Below are positions 23,158-31,287 of a stretch of DNA of 34,111 bases, piece after piece (position 1 is the stretch's first letter; each line of letters begins with the position of its first letter). The notes beneath the pieces are model-generated. The model worked only from the letters and a program-made list of their open reading frames with translations. It was not told the DNA's origin and ran no database searches. The DNA lies in assembly GCA_003223455.1 (NCBI GenBank), contig QHVE01000022.1, forward strand, positions 1 to 34,111, read 5' to 3'. Position numbers and translations under genes: made by a program. The DNA is from Gemmatimonadota bacterium (GTDB lineage: Bacteria; Gemmatimonadota; Gemmatimonadetes; Gemmatimonadales; Gemmatimonadaceae).

Positions 23158-24477
23158 CTATCCGTCCACCAGCACCAGCGTGCAGCGTCCGGCCACCGTG
23201 TCGAGGCGAAGCGCCGTGTCGCGGCCCGTTGCGTCCGTGCTCACCATCACGGCGCGCACGTTCGAGATGCGGTGGCTCAGCTGCGAGCCCGCCGTGTCGG
23301 GATCGCCGAGCACGATCTCGGCCCGTGACGCCGCGCGGTCGAACGATGCATCGACGAGGCGGTATCCCGACTCCACGCTGCCTGCGCCCTGCGGGCTCGC
23401 CATCCTGAAGCGAAGCTGCGTCGGACGCCCCCCGTTCCGTCGGCCGAACCGCTCGATCAAGCCGGGCCACGCGTTGGCGTCCCAGCTCTCGACGACCCCA
23501 CCGACGGCCGACGGCACGTCCACGCCGGACTCCTGATCCCGATCCGGTACGACGATCACCGTGCAATCGGCGTGGCGGATCAGCTCCGTCGACACGCTGC
23601 CCAGCAGCATCCGCTCGATGAACGAGTGGCGGCGACCGCCGCAGGCGATCAGTCCGGTCCCCTGCTCGCGCGCGAGGGCCAGCAGCGTTCCCGCCACGTC
23701 GCCATGGAGCATTCGCGTCGTGATCGTGATGCCGCGCTCGGAACGCAGCGAGGCGGTGAAGCGGCGGAACAGATCTGCCGCGCGCCGCTCGTACGCGTCC
23801 TCCCACCAGCCGGCGCTCTCTTCGTTCAGGTTGACCGCGCTCTTCACGTGCACGAGCGTGAGCTGTCCCCCGTCGGCGACCATCTCGATGGCGAATCGCG
23901 CCGCACGCTGGCTCGCGGGACTGAAGTCCACCGCGACGATCGCCTCGGCGACGGGTCCCGCGGTGCTCTGGGTCGGCACGACGACGACTGGACGGTCGGC
24001 GAGACGGGCGATCTGTACGGCACGTTCACCGTACACGAGTCGTCCGAGCGCGCCGTGACGCCCCGTTCCGACGACGATGGCGTGCGCCTCGCGCTCGCGC
24101 GCGACGTCGGCGATGGTGCACGCCGCGGGGCCGTCGACGACATCGACATGCTGCGTCCCTTCGTGTCGCTGCGTCCGCGACAGCCGCTCCTCGACGAGCG
24201 TGGCGATCGCCACTCGCTCCTCGGTGTGATAGTGCTCCGGAAGCGCGGGGACGCCGGCGGCGCCCGCGGCGAGGGCGATCATCTCGTCCGGCTCGAGCAC
24301 CGAGATCGCATGCAGCGGCCGGTGCTGTTGGTCGGCGAGCCACTGGGCCACGGAGAGTGCGGCGTCGCAGCCGTCGTAGGGCTTCAGGGCGACCACTACC
24401 GGCTCACGCTGTTCGGCGAGCGTTCCCTGCGAGGACGTCGCGGTGGTCGTCGCGGGATGTGCGGTGGCGAGTGTCAT
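23158..24477 (-). CDS. Tandem universal stress protein fused to a DUF5335-like domain
   Basis: The 439-residue protein starts at the ATG (complement of 24475-24477), with GAGAGGA upstream. Domain 1 (about 24-168) and domain 2 (about 176-312) are UspA folds. Each ends with an ATP-loop-like stretch: G-T-G-R-H-G-A-L-G-R-L-V-Y-G-E-R-A, and G-G-R-R-H-S-F-I-E-R-M-L-L-G-S-V-S, the latter closer to the G-x9-G-S/T rule. Both are followed by V-x-V-V-P. Residues about 335-439 (N-A-W-P-G-L-I-E-R-F-G-R-R-N-G-G-R to the end) look like DUF5335, a family usually encoded as a separate small protein. USP proteins bind ATP or AMP and help in stress survival. The stop of this gene is 114 bases from the glycosylase start, and the PPOX gene lies only 20 bases upstream. 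Confidence 0.85.
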   Translation of the reverse strand: MTLATAHPATTTATSSQGTLAEQREPVVVALKPYDGCDAALSVAQWLADQQHRPLHAISVLEPDEMIALAAGAAGVPALPEHYHTEERVAIATLVEERLSRTQRHEGTQHVDVVDGPAACTIADVAREREAHAIVVGTGRHGALGRLVYGERAVQIARLADRPVVVVPTQSTAGPVAEAIVAVDFSPASQRAARFAIEMVADGGQLTLVHVKSAVNLNEESAGWWEDAYERRAADLFRRFTASLRSERGITITTRMLHGDVAGTLLALAREQGTGLIACGGRRHSFIERMLLGSVSTELIRHADCTVIVVPDRDQESGVDVPSAVGGVVESWDANAWPGLIERFGRRNGGRPTQLRFRMASPQGAGSVESGYRLVDASFDRAASRAEIVLGDPDTAGSQLSHRISNVRAVMVSTDATGRDTALRLDTVAGRCTLVLVDG

Positions 24478-24497
24478 GGTCAGGTCCTCTCGAAGCG

Positions 24498-24953
24498 TCA
24501 GTCGCCCGCGGGCCGTGCCGATCGGCCACGGAGCTCGTCGATGTGAATCGCGAACAGGATCGCGCGCTCGGGTACCGGGTCGTGCGAGCTCAGCGTGCCG
24601 GGGATGAACCGCTGCAGCAGCTCGACGGCGCGCAGGTACAGGTCGCTCGAGCCGACCTTCGGGTCGAGCATCGTGAAGCTGCCGTGCACCACGACGCTGT
24701 CCCAGTGAAACAGCCCGTGAACCTCGTCGACCTCGAACGCGCACCACGGATGGTGCGCCAGCGTCACGAGCTTGGATCCGATGACCGTGCGCCCGACCAG
24801 CCAGTCCCCGTCGTAGACGTAGTGAATCGGCTGGATGTCGACCCGGTCGCGGAACGCGAACGCGAGCCGGCCGACATGGTTCCGCGCGAGCAGTGCACGC
24901 GCGCTCTGTTCGCTCAGATCGGCGAATCGCGGTGTGTGATCGGTGGCGTGCAT
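24498..24953 (-). CDS. Pyridoxamine 5'-phosphate oxidase-family flavin-binding protein
   Basis: The 151-residue protein starts at the ATG (complement of 24951-24953); the longer in-frame start adds a low-complexity leader without support. The split-barrel pattern of PPOX-like proteins is clear: L-A-R-N-H-V-G-R-L-A-F, then V-D-I-Q-P-I-H-Y-V-Y-D-G-D-W-L, G-S-K-L and P-W-C-A-F-E-V-D-E-V. These proteins bind FMN, F420 or haem and act on small redox substrates; the actual substrate here is unknown. It is 20 bases upstream of the USP gene on the same strand, so both are probably made together. A USP-PPOX pairing recalls hypoxia or redox-stress regulons such as DosR of mycobacteria, an analogy only. 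Confidence 0.85.
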   Translation of the reverse strand: MHATDHTPRFADLSEQSARALLARNHVGRLAFAFRDRVDIQPIHYVYDGDWLVGRTVIGSKLVTLAHHPWCAFEVDEVHGLFHWDSVVVHGSFTMLDPKVGSSDLYLRAVELLQRFIPGTLSSHDPVPERAILFAIHIDELRGRSARPAGD

Positions 24954-25131
24954 GGCGGGCCCGGTGCGGGTGGCGGGATTGCCACCGCAGCTCAATCTGG
25001 CCGTGAGGCGCACGAGCACCGATCGGGCATTTTCACGATCGTGATGCGGCGGTTCCCCCACGCATGTCGGGGAGATTCCCGACGGCCCCTCCAACGACGG
25101 AACGCGGATCTGGCGGTCCCCGCGTCACCGC

Positions 25132-25446
25132 CTAGGGTCGTCCGCGCGCCTCGAGCCGCCGCTCGCGCTCGAGTGCCTCGAGCCGCTTCTGCCAGAGCGG
25201 ACCGACGCCATCGAGCCAGCTCTCGATCTCGGCGAGCCCCGCCGTATCGAGCTCGTAGATGCGTTGCTGCGCCGCCACGCGGGCGCGAACCAGCTTCGCC
25301 GTGCGCAGGACCTTGAGGTGCTGTGACACCGCCGACGCGCTGATGGTGAACCGGCTGGCGATCTCGCTGACGCTGAGCGGTCCGCGCGCGAGCATCTCGA
25401 CGATGCGGCGACGCGAGGGATCCGCGAGGGCGGCGAAGGTGAGCAC
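25132..25446 (-). CDS. ArsR-family transcriptional regulator
   Basis: The 104-residue protein starts at GTG (complement of 25444-25446). The winged-helix pattern of the family is complete: L-A-D-P-S-R-R-R-I-V-E-M-L, L-S-V-S-E-I-A, then the recognition helix S-A-S-A-V-S-Q-H-L-K-V-L and the wing region V-A-A-Q-Q-R-I-Y-E-L. No cysteine metal-binding motif (such as C-V-C) is seen, so metal sensing of the ArsR/SmtB type is unlikely. It is closer to the SdpR/YczG-like non-metal branch. A -35/-10 pair would start the transcript at or near the GTG. It lies upstream of the PPOX-USP genes and diverges from amtB, so it may control either side. Confidence 0.9.
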   Translation of the reverse strand: MLTFAALADPSRRRIVEMLARGPLSVSEIASRFTISASAVSQHLKVLRTAKLVRARVAAQQRIYELDTAGLAEIESWLDGVGPLWQKRLEALERERRLEARGRP

Positions 25447-25452
25447 GAGGTG

Positions 25453-25482
25453 AAGATATCTGTCGCGTGGTATTTAAGTCAA
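25453..25482 (-). promoter_or_regulatory. Predicted promoter of the arsR-type gene, possibly leaderless
   Basis: On the minus strand TTGACT (25482-25477), an 18-base spacer and TATCTT (25458-25453) form a sigma70-type promoter. Transcription would begin about 7 bases after the -10 box, at or next to the GTG start codon (25446), which predicts a leaderless message. Confidence 0.45.
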
Positions 25483-25494
25483 TGCTAATTTAAG
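25472..25494. promoter_or_regulatory. Direct repeat ATTTAAG over the arsR -35 box, possible operator
   Basis: ATTTAAG occurs at 25472-25478 and 25488-25494, 16 bases apart, in a conspicuously AT-rich patch overlapping the arsR -35 box. An autoregulatory binding site is plausible. Evidence is the repeat and its position only. Confidence 0.3.
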
Positions 25495-25582
25495 ACGCTC
25501 GCTGCGTGTGCGATTTTGCAGCAAACGCGCGTTCCTGCCGCCAAATCGACCAAAACGCATTAAGAAAGTGCAAAGATGACTC

Positions 25583-25611
25583 TTGACGGTGCACATTTTG
25601 TTGGATATCCT
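25583..25611 (+). promoter_or_regulatory. Predicted sigma70 promoter of amtB-glnK
   Basis: TTGACG (25583-25588), a 17-base spacer and TATCCT (25606-25611) form a good housekeeping-type promoter. Transcription would start near 25618, downstream of the ATG at 25576. This excludes that ATG and supports the GTG at 25687, which has GGAG seven bases before it. No sigma54 -24/-12 element (GG-N10-GC with TTGGCAC context) is apparent. Confidence 0.6.
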
Positions 25612-25686
25612 CGCTGGGGTCACACGCTCGGCAGCGCTTCCTCCACTGCACGCAGGTCGCCCCAACCTTCAGCTCGGAGCTCACCC

Positions 25687-27051
25687 GTGGTCTCGTCAGT
25701 TCTCAGCGCTGCCGCACTGCTCGCGGCGGCAGTCCAGGAAGCGGCGGCCGCCGCACCACCACCCACCGTGTCGCCCGCCGACACGGCGTGGATGCTCGTC
25801 TCCACCGCCCTCGTGCTTCTCATGACGCCGGGCGTGGCGTTCTTCTACGGCGGCCTCGTGCGCGCGAAGAACGCCCTCAACACGATGATGATGTGCATGG
25901 CCGCGTTCGGCGTCTGCGGCGTCATCTGGGCGGTCGTCGGCTACTCGCTCGCCTTCGGCACGGGCGGCAACTATCTCGGCGACTTCTCGTTCGCGCTCCT
26001 CAACAACGTCGGCCTCGACGCGAAGGGCACGATCCCCCACGTCCTGTTCATGGCGTACCAGGCCTCCTTCGCCGTCGTCACGGCGACGCTGATCGCCGGC
26101 GCCATCGTCGACCGGATGCGCTTCGGGCCGTACCTCGCCTTCATCGGGCTGTGGACGGTGTTCGTGTACGCGCCGATCGCACACTGGGTGTGGGGCGGCG
26201 GCTGGCTCTCCAAGCTCGGCGTGCTCGACTTCGCCGGCGGCACGGTGGTGCACATCAACGCCGGCGTCGCGGCCACGGTTGCCGCGATCGTCGTCGGACG
26301 ACGCAAGGACTTCGGCCGCCAGGCGATGCTGCCGCACAACGTCCCGTTCGCGCTCCTCGGCGCCGCGCTGCTCTACTTCGGCTGGTTCGGCTTCAACGGC
26401 GGTAGCGCTCTGGCCTCGAACGCGAGCGCGTCACAGGCATTCGCCGCCACGATGCTCGCGCCGATGGCCACGCTCGTCGTCTGGATGCTGCTCGACTACT
26501 TCCGCAACAAGCACGCGACGGCGGTCGGCGCGGCGACGGCGATCGTCGTCGGTCTCGTCGTCATCACGCCGGCCGCGGGCTTCGTCTCGCCGCAGTCGGC
26601 CCTGTTCATGGGCGCGCTCGGCGCCATCCCCAGCTACTACGCCATCGTGTGGCGCTCGCGCACGCGGCTCGATGACTCGCTCGACGTGCTCGCCGGCCAC
26701 GGCGTCGGCGGCATGACGGGTGCGCTCCTCACCGGCGTCTTCGCCGACGCGGCGTGGGGCGGCACCAACGGTTTGCTCCACGGCAACCCGGGCCAGCTCC
26801 TGAAGCAGGCCACCGGCGTCGCTGCCACGATCGTCTACAGTGCCATCGCCAGCTTCGTACTCCTCAAGGCGATCGCCATGGTCAGCGCGCTCGCGGCCGA
26901 TGCCAGGGCCCAGGGCCGCGGCATGGACATCTCCCAGCACGGCGAGGAAGCCTACACGAACGGTGAGGGCGCGCTGCTCGTCCTCGAGACGGTCGAGGCC
27001 CAGCCGGCCGCCCGTCCCGCCAAGGTCGCCACCGCGGGAGGTGTCGCATGA
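25687..27051 (+). CDS. amtB: Ammonium transporter (Amt/MEP/Rh family)
   Basis: The 454-residue protein starts at GTG 25687, chosen from the promoter position, the GGAG ribosome site and a signal-like hydrophobic N-terminus; eleven membrane segments follow. Family landmarks include F-F-Y-G-G-L-V-R-A-K-N near the first segment and the twin-histidine pore: His189 in G-G-T-V-V-H-I-N-A-G and His338 in L-A-G-H-G-V-G-G-M-T-G. The channel takes up ammonium across the inner membrane. The stop overlaps the glnK start (ATGA), the standard arrangement in which PII binds and blocks the transporter when nitrogen is plentiful. Confidence 0.95.
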   Translation: MVSSVLSAAALLAAAVQEAAAAAPPPTVSPADTAWMLVSTALVLLMTPGVAFFYGGLVRAKNALNTMMMCMAAFGVCGVIWAVVGYSLAFGTGGNYLGDFSFALLNNVGLDAKGTIPHVLFMAYQASFAVVTATLIAGAIVDRMRFGPYLAFIGLWTVFVYAPIAHWVWGGGWLSKLGVLDFAGGTVVHINAGVAATVAAIVVGRRKDFGRQAMLPHNVPFALLGAALLYFGWFGFNGGSALASNASASQAFAATMLAPMATLVVWMLLDYFRNKHATAVGAATAIVVGLVVITPAAGFVSPQSALFMGALGAIPSYYAIVWRSRTRLDDSLDVLAGHGVGGMTGALLTGVFADAAWGGTNGLLHGNPGQLLKQATGVAATIVYSAIASFVLLKAIAMVSALAADARAQGRGMDISQHGEEAYTNGEGALLVLETVEAQPAARPAKVATAGGVA

Positions 27052-27401
27052 AGCTCATCGTCGCGATCATCCGGCCGGACAAGCTCAACGACGTCCTCGA
27101 GAGCCTGTACCGCGCGGAAGTGAAGGGCCTCACCGTCTCGCGCGTGCTCGGTCACGGCGGCGAGACCGACGCGGTCGAGACGTACCGCGGCACGACGGTG
27201 AAGATGGAGCTGCACGAGAAGGTGCGACTCGAGATCGGCGTCTCCAACCCGTTCATCGAGGTGACCGTGCGCGCGATCCTCGAGGCCGCGTGCACCGGCG
27301 AGGTCGGCGACGGAAAGATCTTCGTCGTACCGGTGGAGAACGTCTACCGGATCCGCACGAAGGAGAAGGACGAAGCGGCGGTGACGCCGGCATTGCATTG
27401 A
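27048..27401 (+). CDS. glnK: P-II nitrogen regulatory protein lacking the uridylylation tyrosine
   Basis: The 117-residue protein has standard PII length, starting M-K-L-I-V-A-I-I-R-P-D-K-L. Numbering matches E. coli PII without gaps. Tyr46 and Arg47 in the T-loop and Lys58 are kept, and the C-terminal T-G-E-V-G-D-G-K-I-F signature is present. Position 51, the uridylylated tyrosine, is Val, and position 39, the Gln that helps bind 2-oxoglutarate with Mg-ATP, is Glu. Arg47 is the residue that GlnK inserts into the AmtB pore, so AmtB gating is expected to work, controlled by ATP/ADP and perhaps 2-oxoglutarate rather than by GlnD. The gene overlaps amtB by four bases (ATGA). Confidence 0.95.
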   Translation: MKLIVAIIRPDKLNDVLESLYRAEVKGLTVSRVLGHGGETDAVETYRGTTVKMELHEKVRLEIGVSNPFIEVTVRAILEAACTGEVGDGKIFVVPVENVYRIRTKEKDEAAVTPALH

Positions 27402-27407
27402 ACTGCT

Positions 27408-27463
27408 AGAGCGAGTACCGAGTACGACTGACGTCGCAAGCAACCGGACCCGGTACTCGCTCT
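27408..27463. terminator. Convergent-gene hairpin with dispersed GAGTACCG repeat
   Basis: AGAGCGAGTACCG (27408-27420) pairs perfectly with CGGTACTCGCTCT (27451-27463), 13 bp with a 30-base loop; AACTG and CAGTT just outside extend the stem. It lies 6 bases after the glnK stop and before the convergent norD stop (27472), so it should terminate both. The left arm and part of the loop (27412-27434) match 14418-14440 at 22 of 23 bases. Confidence 0.7.
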
Positions 27464-27471
27464 CAGTTCGG

Positions 27472-29385
27472 TCAGGCCAGCATCGTTCGCACCACCTCGA
27501 GCAACGCCCCCGGCAGCTGCTCCGGACGTCCGAGCACCCGATAGCCGGTCCGACCGAACAGGTGTGGGAGGTACTCCCGCTCCTCCTGCTCCACCGTCAG
27601 GCAGAACGTCACCACCCCCTCCGCACGCGCCTCGTGCAATGCTCGCCGCGAGTCCTCGATCGCGTATGGGCCCTGATAGAGATCCATGTCGTTCGGCTGG
27701 CCGTCGGACAACAACAGAAGCACCCGCCGCTGCGCCGGCTGCGCGTTGAGCACGCCGGTCGCATGGCGCACGGCGGCGCCGAGCCTCGTGTTATCCTGCG
27801 GCACGAGGGCGGCGATCCGGCGGCGCGCCACGAGCGGATCGTGCTCCTCGAACCCCTTGATCGTGCGCACGTGCACGCCGTGTCGTCCCGCGCCGGAGAA
27901 CGAGAGCATCGCGTACGGATCGCCGAGCGAGGCGAGCGCCTCACTCGCCAACAGGAGCGTCATGCGCTCGACGTCGAGCACCGTGCGCCCGTCGGCGAGC
28001 CGCGTGTTCGTCGATCCGCTCGAATCGACGAGCAGCGCGAACGCCACCCTGTGCCGCGCGGGGCGCACCACCTGATAGAGCTGCTCGCTCGGCACGCGAC
28101 CCATGCGGCGATCGACGAGCGCCGTGACGACCGCTTCGAGATCGAGCTCGTCGCCGAGGCGCTGCCGACGGAGCCGCGTGCGCTGCGCGCGAAGCGGCGC
28201 GAACCGATCGCGGATCTCCCGGACGATCGGTGCGTGTTCGCGCAGCACCTCGTCCGCCCACGCCGCGTCGCCGTCCTCCGCGACCGAACGTGTGACGGTC
28301 GCGCCATGCGGACGCATGCGCTGCGCGTACTCGTCCCACTCGGGATACGCGATGCCGGCCGGCGGCGGACGCTGGGACGCGGTGCGCTTCTCATCACCGC
28401 GTTGATCGAGGGGCGTATCGTGCTCCACGTCGTGCGCTGTCTGTGAACGCTCGGACGGCGTCGCCCCACCGTCGGCGGCGATGCCCTGTGCATCCGTCTC
28501 CTGCGTGGCCGAGTCGTCGCCGGTGGACTGCTCGCCGCCATCGGACGAATCGCTCTCACCGCGAGGCGTGCCGCTCTCGTCGTCCGCCTGCGGCGCGGAG
28601 TACGGATCGGGGCGTGATCCTCCCCCGCCACCCCCCAGCTCGACCTCGTTCGTGCCGCGTCCGATCGGCCAGGCGAGCCCCCACAGCGTCATCGGATTGA
28701 GCGGTCGATAGTGCGGCGGTTCGCCCGAGGTGCGACGGATCTCGCGCGCCGTGGCCTCCGCCCACGCGCGCGACTCGGCCGGTGTCGCGAACGCTGGCAC
28801 ATCGTCGGGCACGCGGTCGGGTGGCGACGCGAGCGTGGCGCGCAGCAGCGTTTCCACCTGCCGCTCGGCGTGCGCGAGGCGGAAGATCTTCGGCCGCGCC
28901 GTGAGCTCGGCGAAGCGCAGCGTCTGGAGCAGGGAAGCGAGCGTCGGCGCGCGCGTCGCCACGTCGCGCTCCGCGGCGACGCTCTCGGTGATGAGATAGA
29001 CGTCGCGCGCGAGTGCGTCGCCCGTGGGCGCGTGCGCGTGCGTGCCGCGCGCATGTCGCGCCGCCTGTGCGAGCGCCAGCAGTCGGTAGCGCGCGACCGC
29101 GTGATCAGCATCCCCATGCGTGGCGAGCCGCGGCGGCAGCACGACGTCGCAGTCGGTCGACGATCCGGTGGCGCCGACGCGGAGCGGCACGCCGTACATC
29201 GCGGCGAGCGTCAGCTCGAGCCGCCGGCGCAGCATGTCGAGCGAGATCGTGTCCGCCACCCGTGCGCCGCGCCAGCGACGCATCGGTGAGGAGATCCGCC
29301 GCGTCCAGTGCACCGCGCGATTGCGGAGGTACCGTCTGAGCCTCACGCGCGGCGCAGCGTCAGATCGTCTGCTCGACGAGATCAT
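27472..29385 (-). CDS. norD: VWA-domain protein of the NorD/CbbO type
   Basis: The 637-residue protein has three parts. The N-terminal region is helical (about 1-240). A long Asp/Ser/Gly/Gln-rich linker (about 250-340) contains a G-G-G-G-G-G run. The C-terminal von Willebrand factor A domain has the MIDAS motif D-S-S-G-S beginning at Asp454, with L-L-S-D-G-Q-P-N-D later. NorD/CbbO proteins work with the AAA protein NorQ/CbbQ to insert metal into, or remodel, target enzymes (nitric oxide reductase, RuBisCO). The start at 29385 overlaps norQ by 26 bases; a shorter start (for example the Met at residue 35) is possible. No nor or cbb structural gene is in the window, so the target is unknown and the symbol denotes the family only. 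Confidence 0.85.
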   Translation of the reverse strand: MISSSRRSDAAPRVRLRRYLRNRAVHWTRRISSPMRRWRGARVADTISLDMLRRRLELTLAAMYGVPLRVGATGSSTDCDVVLPPRLATHGDADHAVARYRLLALAQAARHARGTHAHAPTGDALARDVYLITESVAAERDVATRAPTLASLLQTLRFAELTARPKIFRLAHAERQVETLLRATLASPPDRVPDDVPAFATPAESRAWAEATAREIRRTSGEPPHYRPLNPMTLWGLAWPIGRGTNEVELGGGGGGSRPDPYSAPQADDESGTPRGESDSSDGGEQSTGDDSATQETDAQGIAADGGATPSERSQTAHDVEHDTPLDQRGDEKRTASQRPPPAGIAYPEWDEYAQRMRPHGATVTRSVAEDGDAAWADEVLREHAPIVREIRDRFAPLRAQRTRLRRQRLGDELDLEAVVTALVDRRMGRVPSEQLYQVVRPARHRVAFALLVDSSGSTNTRLADGRTVLDVERMTLLLASEALASLGDPYAMLSFSGAGRHGVHVRTIKGFEEHDPLVARRRIAALVPQDNTRLGAAVRHATGVLNAQPAQRRVLLLLSDGQPNDMDLYQGPYAIEDSRRALHEARAEGVVTFCLTVEQEEREYLPHLFGRTGYRVLGRPEQLPGALLEVVRTMLA

Positions 29386-30160
29386 CGATCGCCGCGAGCA
29401 GGTCGGGGTCGTCGGTGAGCGGCGCGGCGAGCGCGGTGCGACACGCGTCGCGCGGCGCGATCCCGCTGGCGATCAGTCGCGCGACCGAGACGAGCAGCCG
29501 CGTCCCCGGCCCCTCGGCCAGCCCCTGGTCGCGCAGCCGGCGGATCTGCACGGCGAGCTCGGTGAGCGCGCGGGCGGTGGCGCGCGGCACGCCGCTCTCG
29601 TGCATCACGATCTCCATCTCGCGCGCGGGGGCAGGGAAGTCGAACTCGATCGCGACGAAGCGCTGGCGCGTGCTCGGCTTGAGGTCCTTGAGCGCGTGCT
29701 GGTACCCCGGGTTGTACGAGACGACGAGCTGGAACCCCGGCGCGGCGGTGAGGAGCTCCCCCGTCTTCTCGATCGGGAGGATGCGTCGGTCGTCGGTGAC
29801 CGGATGGATGACGACGAGCGTGTCCTGCCTCGCCTCGACCACCTCGTCCAGATAGCAGATCGCGCCCGTGCGCACGGCGGTCGTGAGCGGGCCGTCCGCC
29901 CAGACGGTGTCGCTACCCCTGATGAGATATCGCCCGGTGAGATCGCTCGCGGAGAGGTCGTCGTGGCAGGCGACCGTGACGAGCGGGCGGCCGAGGAGAT
30001 GCGCCATATGCTCGACGAACCGGGTCTTGCCGCAGCCGGTGGGGCCTTTGAGCATCACCGGGAGCGAACGTTCGTGGCAGGCGCGGAAGAGGTCGATCTC
30101 GGTGCCGAGCGGGAGGTAGTAGGGAGCCTCGGCGCGGTCGGCGAGTCGGAGGGAGCTCAT
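29360..30160 (-). CDS. norQ: MoxR-type AAA+ ATPase of the NorQ/CbbQ family
   Basis: The 266-residue protein starts at the ATG (complement of 30158-30160); an in-frame ATG 36 bases upstream lies in the promoter region. It opens with [11 protein letters not shown], typical of CbbQ/NorQ. It has Walker A GPTGCGKT (39-46), Walker B I-C-Y-L-D-E-V (101-107), sensor S-Y-N-P-G-Y-Q and the P-S-T-R-Q-R-F arginine-finger region. It hydrolyses ATP to drive its VWA partner, encoded directly downstream with a 26-base overlap. The substrate enzyme is not evident from the neighbours (amtB-glnK on one side, a HEAT-like protein on the other). Confidence 0.92.
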   Translation of the reverse strand: MSSLRLADRAEAPYYLPLGTEIDLFRACHERSLPVMLKGPTGCGKTRFVEHMAHLLGRPLVTVACHDDLSASDLTGRYLIRGSDTVWADGPLTTAVRTGAICYLDEVVEARQDTLVVIHPVTDDRRILPIEKTGELLTAAPGFQLVVSYNPGYQHALKDLKPSTRQRFVAIEFDFPAPAREMEIVMHESGVPRATARALTELAVQIRRLRDQGLAEGPGTRLLVSVARLIASGIAPRDACRTALAAPLTDDPDLLAAIDDLVEQTI

Positions 30161-30167
30161 TCTGTAT

Positions 30168-30196
30168 ACAATAATGTCGACTTTCAACGGCGACAA
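30168..30196 (-). promoter_or_regulatory. Possible promoter of norQ-norD
   Basis: On the minus strand TTGTCG (30196-30191), a 17-base spacer and TATTGT (30173-30168) precede the norQ ATG by 7 bases. If correct, the transcript begins at or beside the start codon, again leaderless. The -35 box is imperfect. Confidence 0.35.
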
Positions 30197-30219
30197 GCCG
30201 GCAGCCCGCGAGTGCCGGC
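30197..30219. terminator. Hairpin after the HEAT-like gene
   Basis: GCCGGCA and TGCCGGC form a perfect 7-bp stem with a 9-base loop, 57 bases past the stop of the minus-strand HEAT-like gene and directly upstream of the predicted norQ promoter. A terminator separating the two units is plausible; there is no T-tract. Confidence 0.35.
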
Positions 30220-30275
30220 CTCTTATGGAAACCTCGCGTGAGACACCGGCGCAATGTCGCCTGCTCGGTTTCCGG

Positions 30276-31043
30276 TCAGCCGCTCAGCTTCCCTATGACC
30301 CGATGCGCGAGCTTTCCGATCTCTCCGCGGTTCGGGCCGACTTTCGCGCGCTCGGCGAAGGCGCGCACCGCACCCGCGTCCGCTCTGATGACGTCGGGAT
30401 CGAGGGCGTCGAGCACCCCGAGTGTGTTGTAGACCGCGTGAGGGTCGTCGGCACGACGCGTGGCAGAATCCAGTAGCACCGGAACGATGTCCGCCCGCGT
30501 GCGCCAGCCCTCGACCAGCCCGTTCGCTGCGGCGACCTGCACGCTCGCGCTGTCGGCGAAGAGGCCGTGTATCAGGTCGTCCCTGCGCTGGGTGAGTGCA
30601 TCGGCGGCGAACTGAGCGATCGGCGATCCGGCATCCGTCGCGCGGATGGCGTCGACGAGGTTCGGGCCGTCCTGCGGCAGGGCGATGAGCGCCGCCTTGA
30701 TCGCCAGTTGCCGGTGACGCTGGTTCTCGCTGAGCAGCGCCTGCATGAACGTGTTGACGACGCTGGCCTGCTGAGCGCGCGAGTGCTGCATCGACACGGC
30801 GATGTCGCGCTCCTTCAGCTCTCGTGCGGATGCAACGTCCCGCTGCCTGAGTCGCTCGGCGGCCTCCACCTGTGCCCGACTCAGCGCGCGTCCAAACAGG
30901 TGTCCGGCAAGGGCGATCGCGATCGGGAGCAATGCCTTCGCAAACACTTCCAGGATGTCCCGTTTGTCGACCCAGCTCGGCCGCTTCCGTCGCTCGAGCG
31001 CTTCGATTCTCTCTTCCAGCGTCTTCAGATCGCTATCAATCAT
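30276..31043 (-). CDS. Membrane-anchored HEAT-like repeat protein
   Basis: The 255-residue protein starts at the ATG (complement of 31041-31043), with GGAG about 9 bases upstream; the longer in-frame start at 31070 has no ribosome site. Residues 5-20 form a short coiled coil ([14 protein letters not shown]), 30-52 one membrane segment, and 55-90 a charged coiled coil rich in Arg, Glu and Gln. From about 95 to the end are paired amphipathic helices of HEAT or armadillo style ([29 protein letters not shown]). Such solenoids usually bind proteins. No enzyme motif is seen and I do not recognise a named family. It diverges from the histidine kinase gene. Confidence 0.75.
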   Translation of the reverse strand: MIDSDLKTLEERIEALERRKRPSWVDKRDILEVFAKALLPIAIALAGHLFGRALSRAQVEAAERLRQRDVASARELKERDIAVSMQHSRAQQASVVNTFMQALLSENQRHRQLAIKAALIALPQDGPNLVDAIRATDAGSPIAQFAADALTQRRDDLIHGLFADSASVQVAAANGLVEGWRTRADIVPVLLDSATRRADDPHAVYNTLGVLDALDPDVIRADAGAVRAFAERAKVGPNRGEIGKLAHRVIGKLSG

Positions 31044-31287
31044 GAGCAGCTCCGGGCGGCAAACGCGCACAGACGTCCTGGCGCCGGCCGGCTAGCTCAC
31101 GTGATGGCTGCTGAATGCCTAACCAGGCCGCAAAGGCATCCAGGGAAGAGTGCGCAGAAGGTGCGCACGTTCAATTGGCCCTTCGGCAGCTTCAGGGTCT
31201 TCACAATTCTCGCACACCCAGCCCATTGTCCCGGCCTCGACTCGGATAGCATCGTAGACCCACGATTCCGCGTCTATCCGCATCGAG
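31044..31287. other. Divergent intergenic region between the HEAT-like and kinase genes
   Basis: No gene is supported. Two small inverted repeats are visible: ATGCCT/AGGCAT (31115-31139) and GTGCGC/GCGCAC (31150-31168). A further pair, CGGATA/TATCCG, lies just before the kinase start. TTGTCC near 31230 followed by TAGCAT is a weak promoter candidate with a short spacer. I cannot assign the promoters with confidence. Confidence 0.4.

Noticed and set aside
25132-25446. Metal-sensing ArsR
   Set aside because: No cysteine motif or other recognisable metal site is present in the 104 residues.
25576-25686. ATG at 25576 as the amtB start
   Set aside because: It lies upstream of the predicted -35 box, and the extra 37 residues are not hydrophobic; GTG 25687 has GGAG and a signal-like N-terminus.
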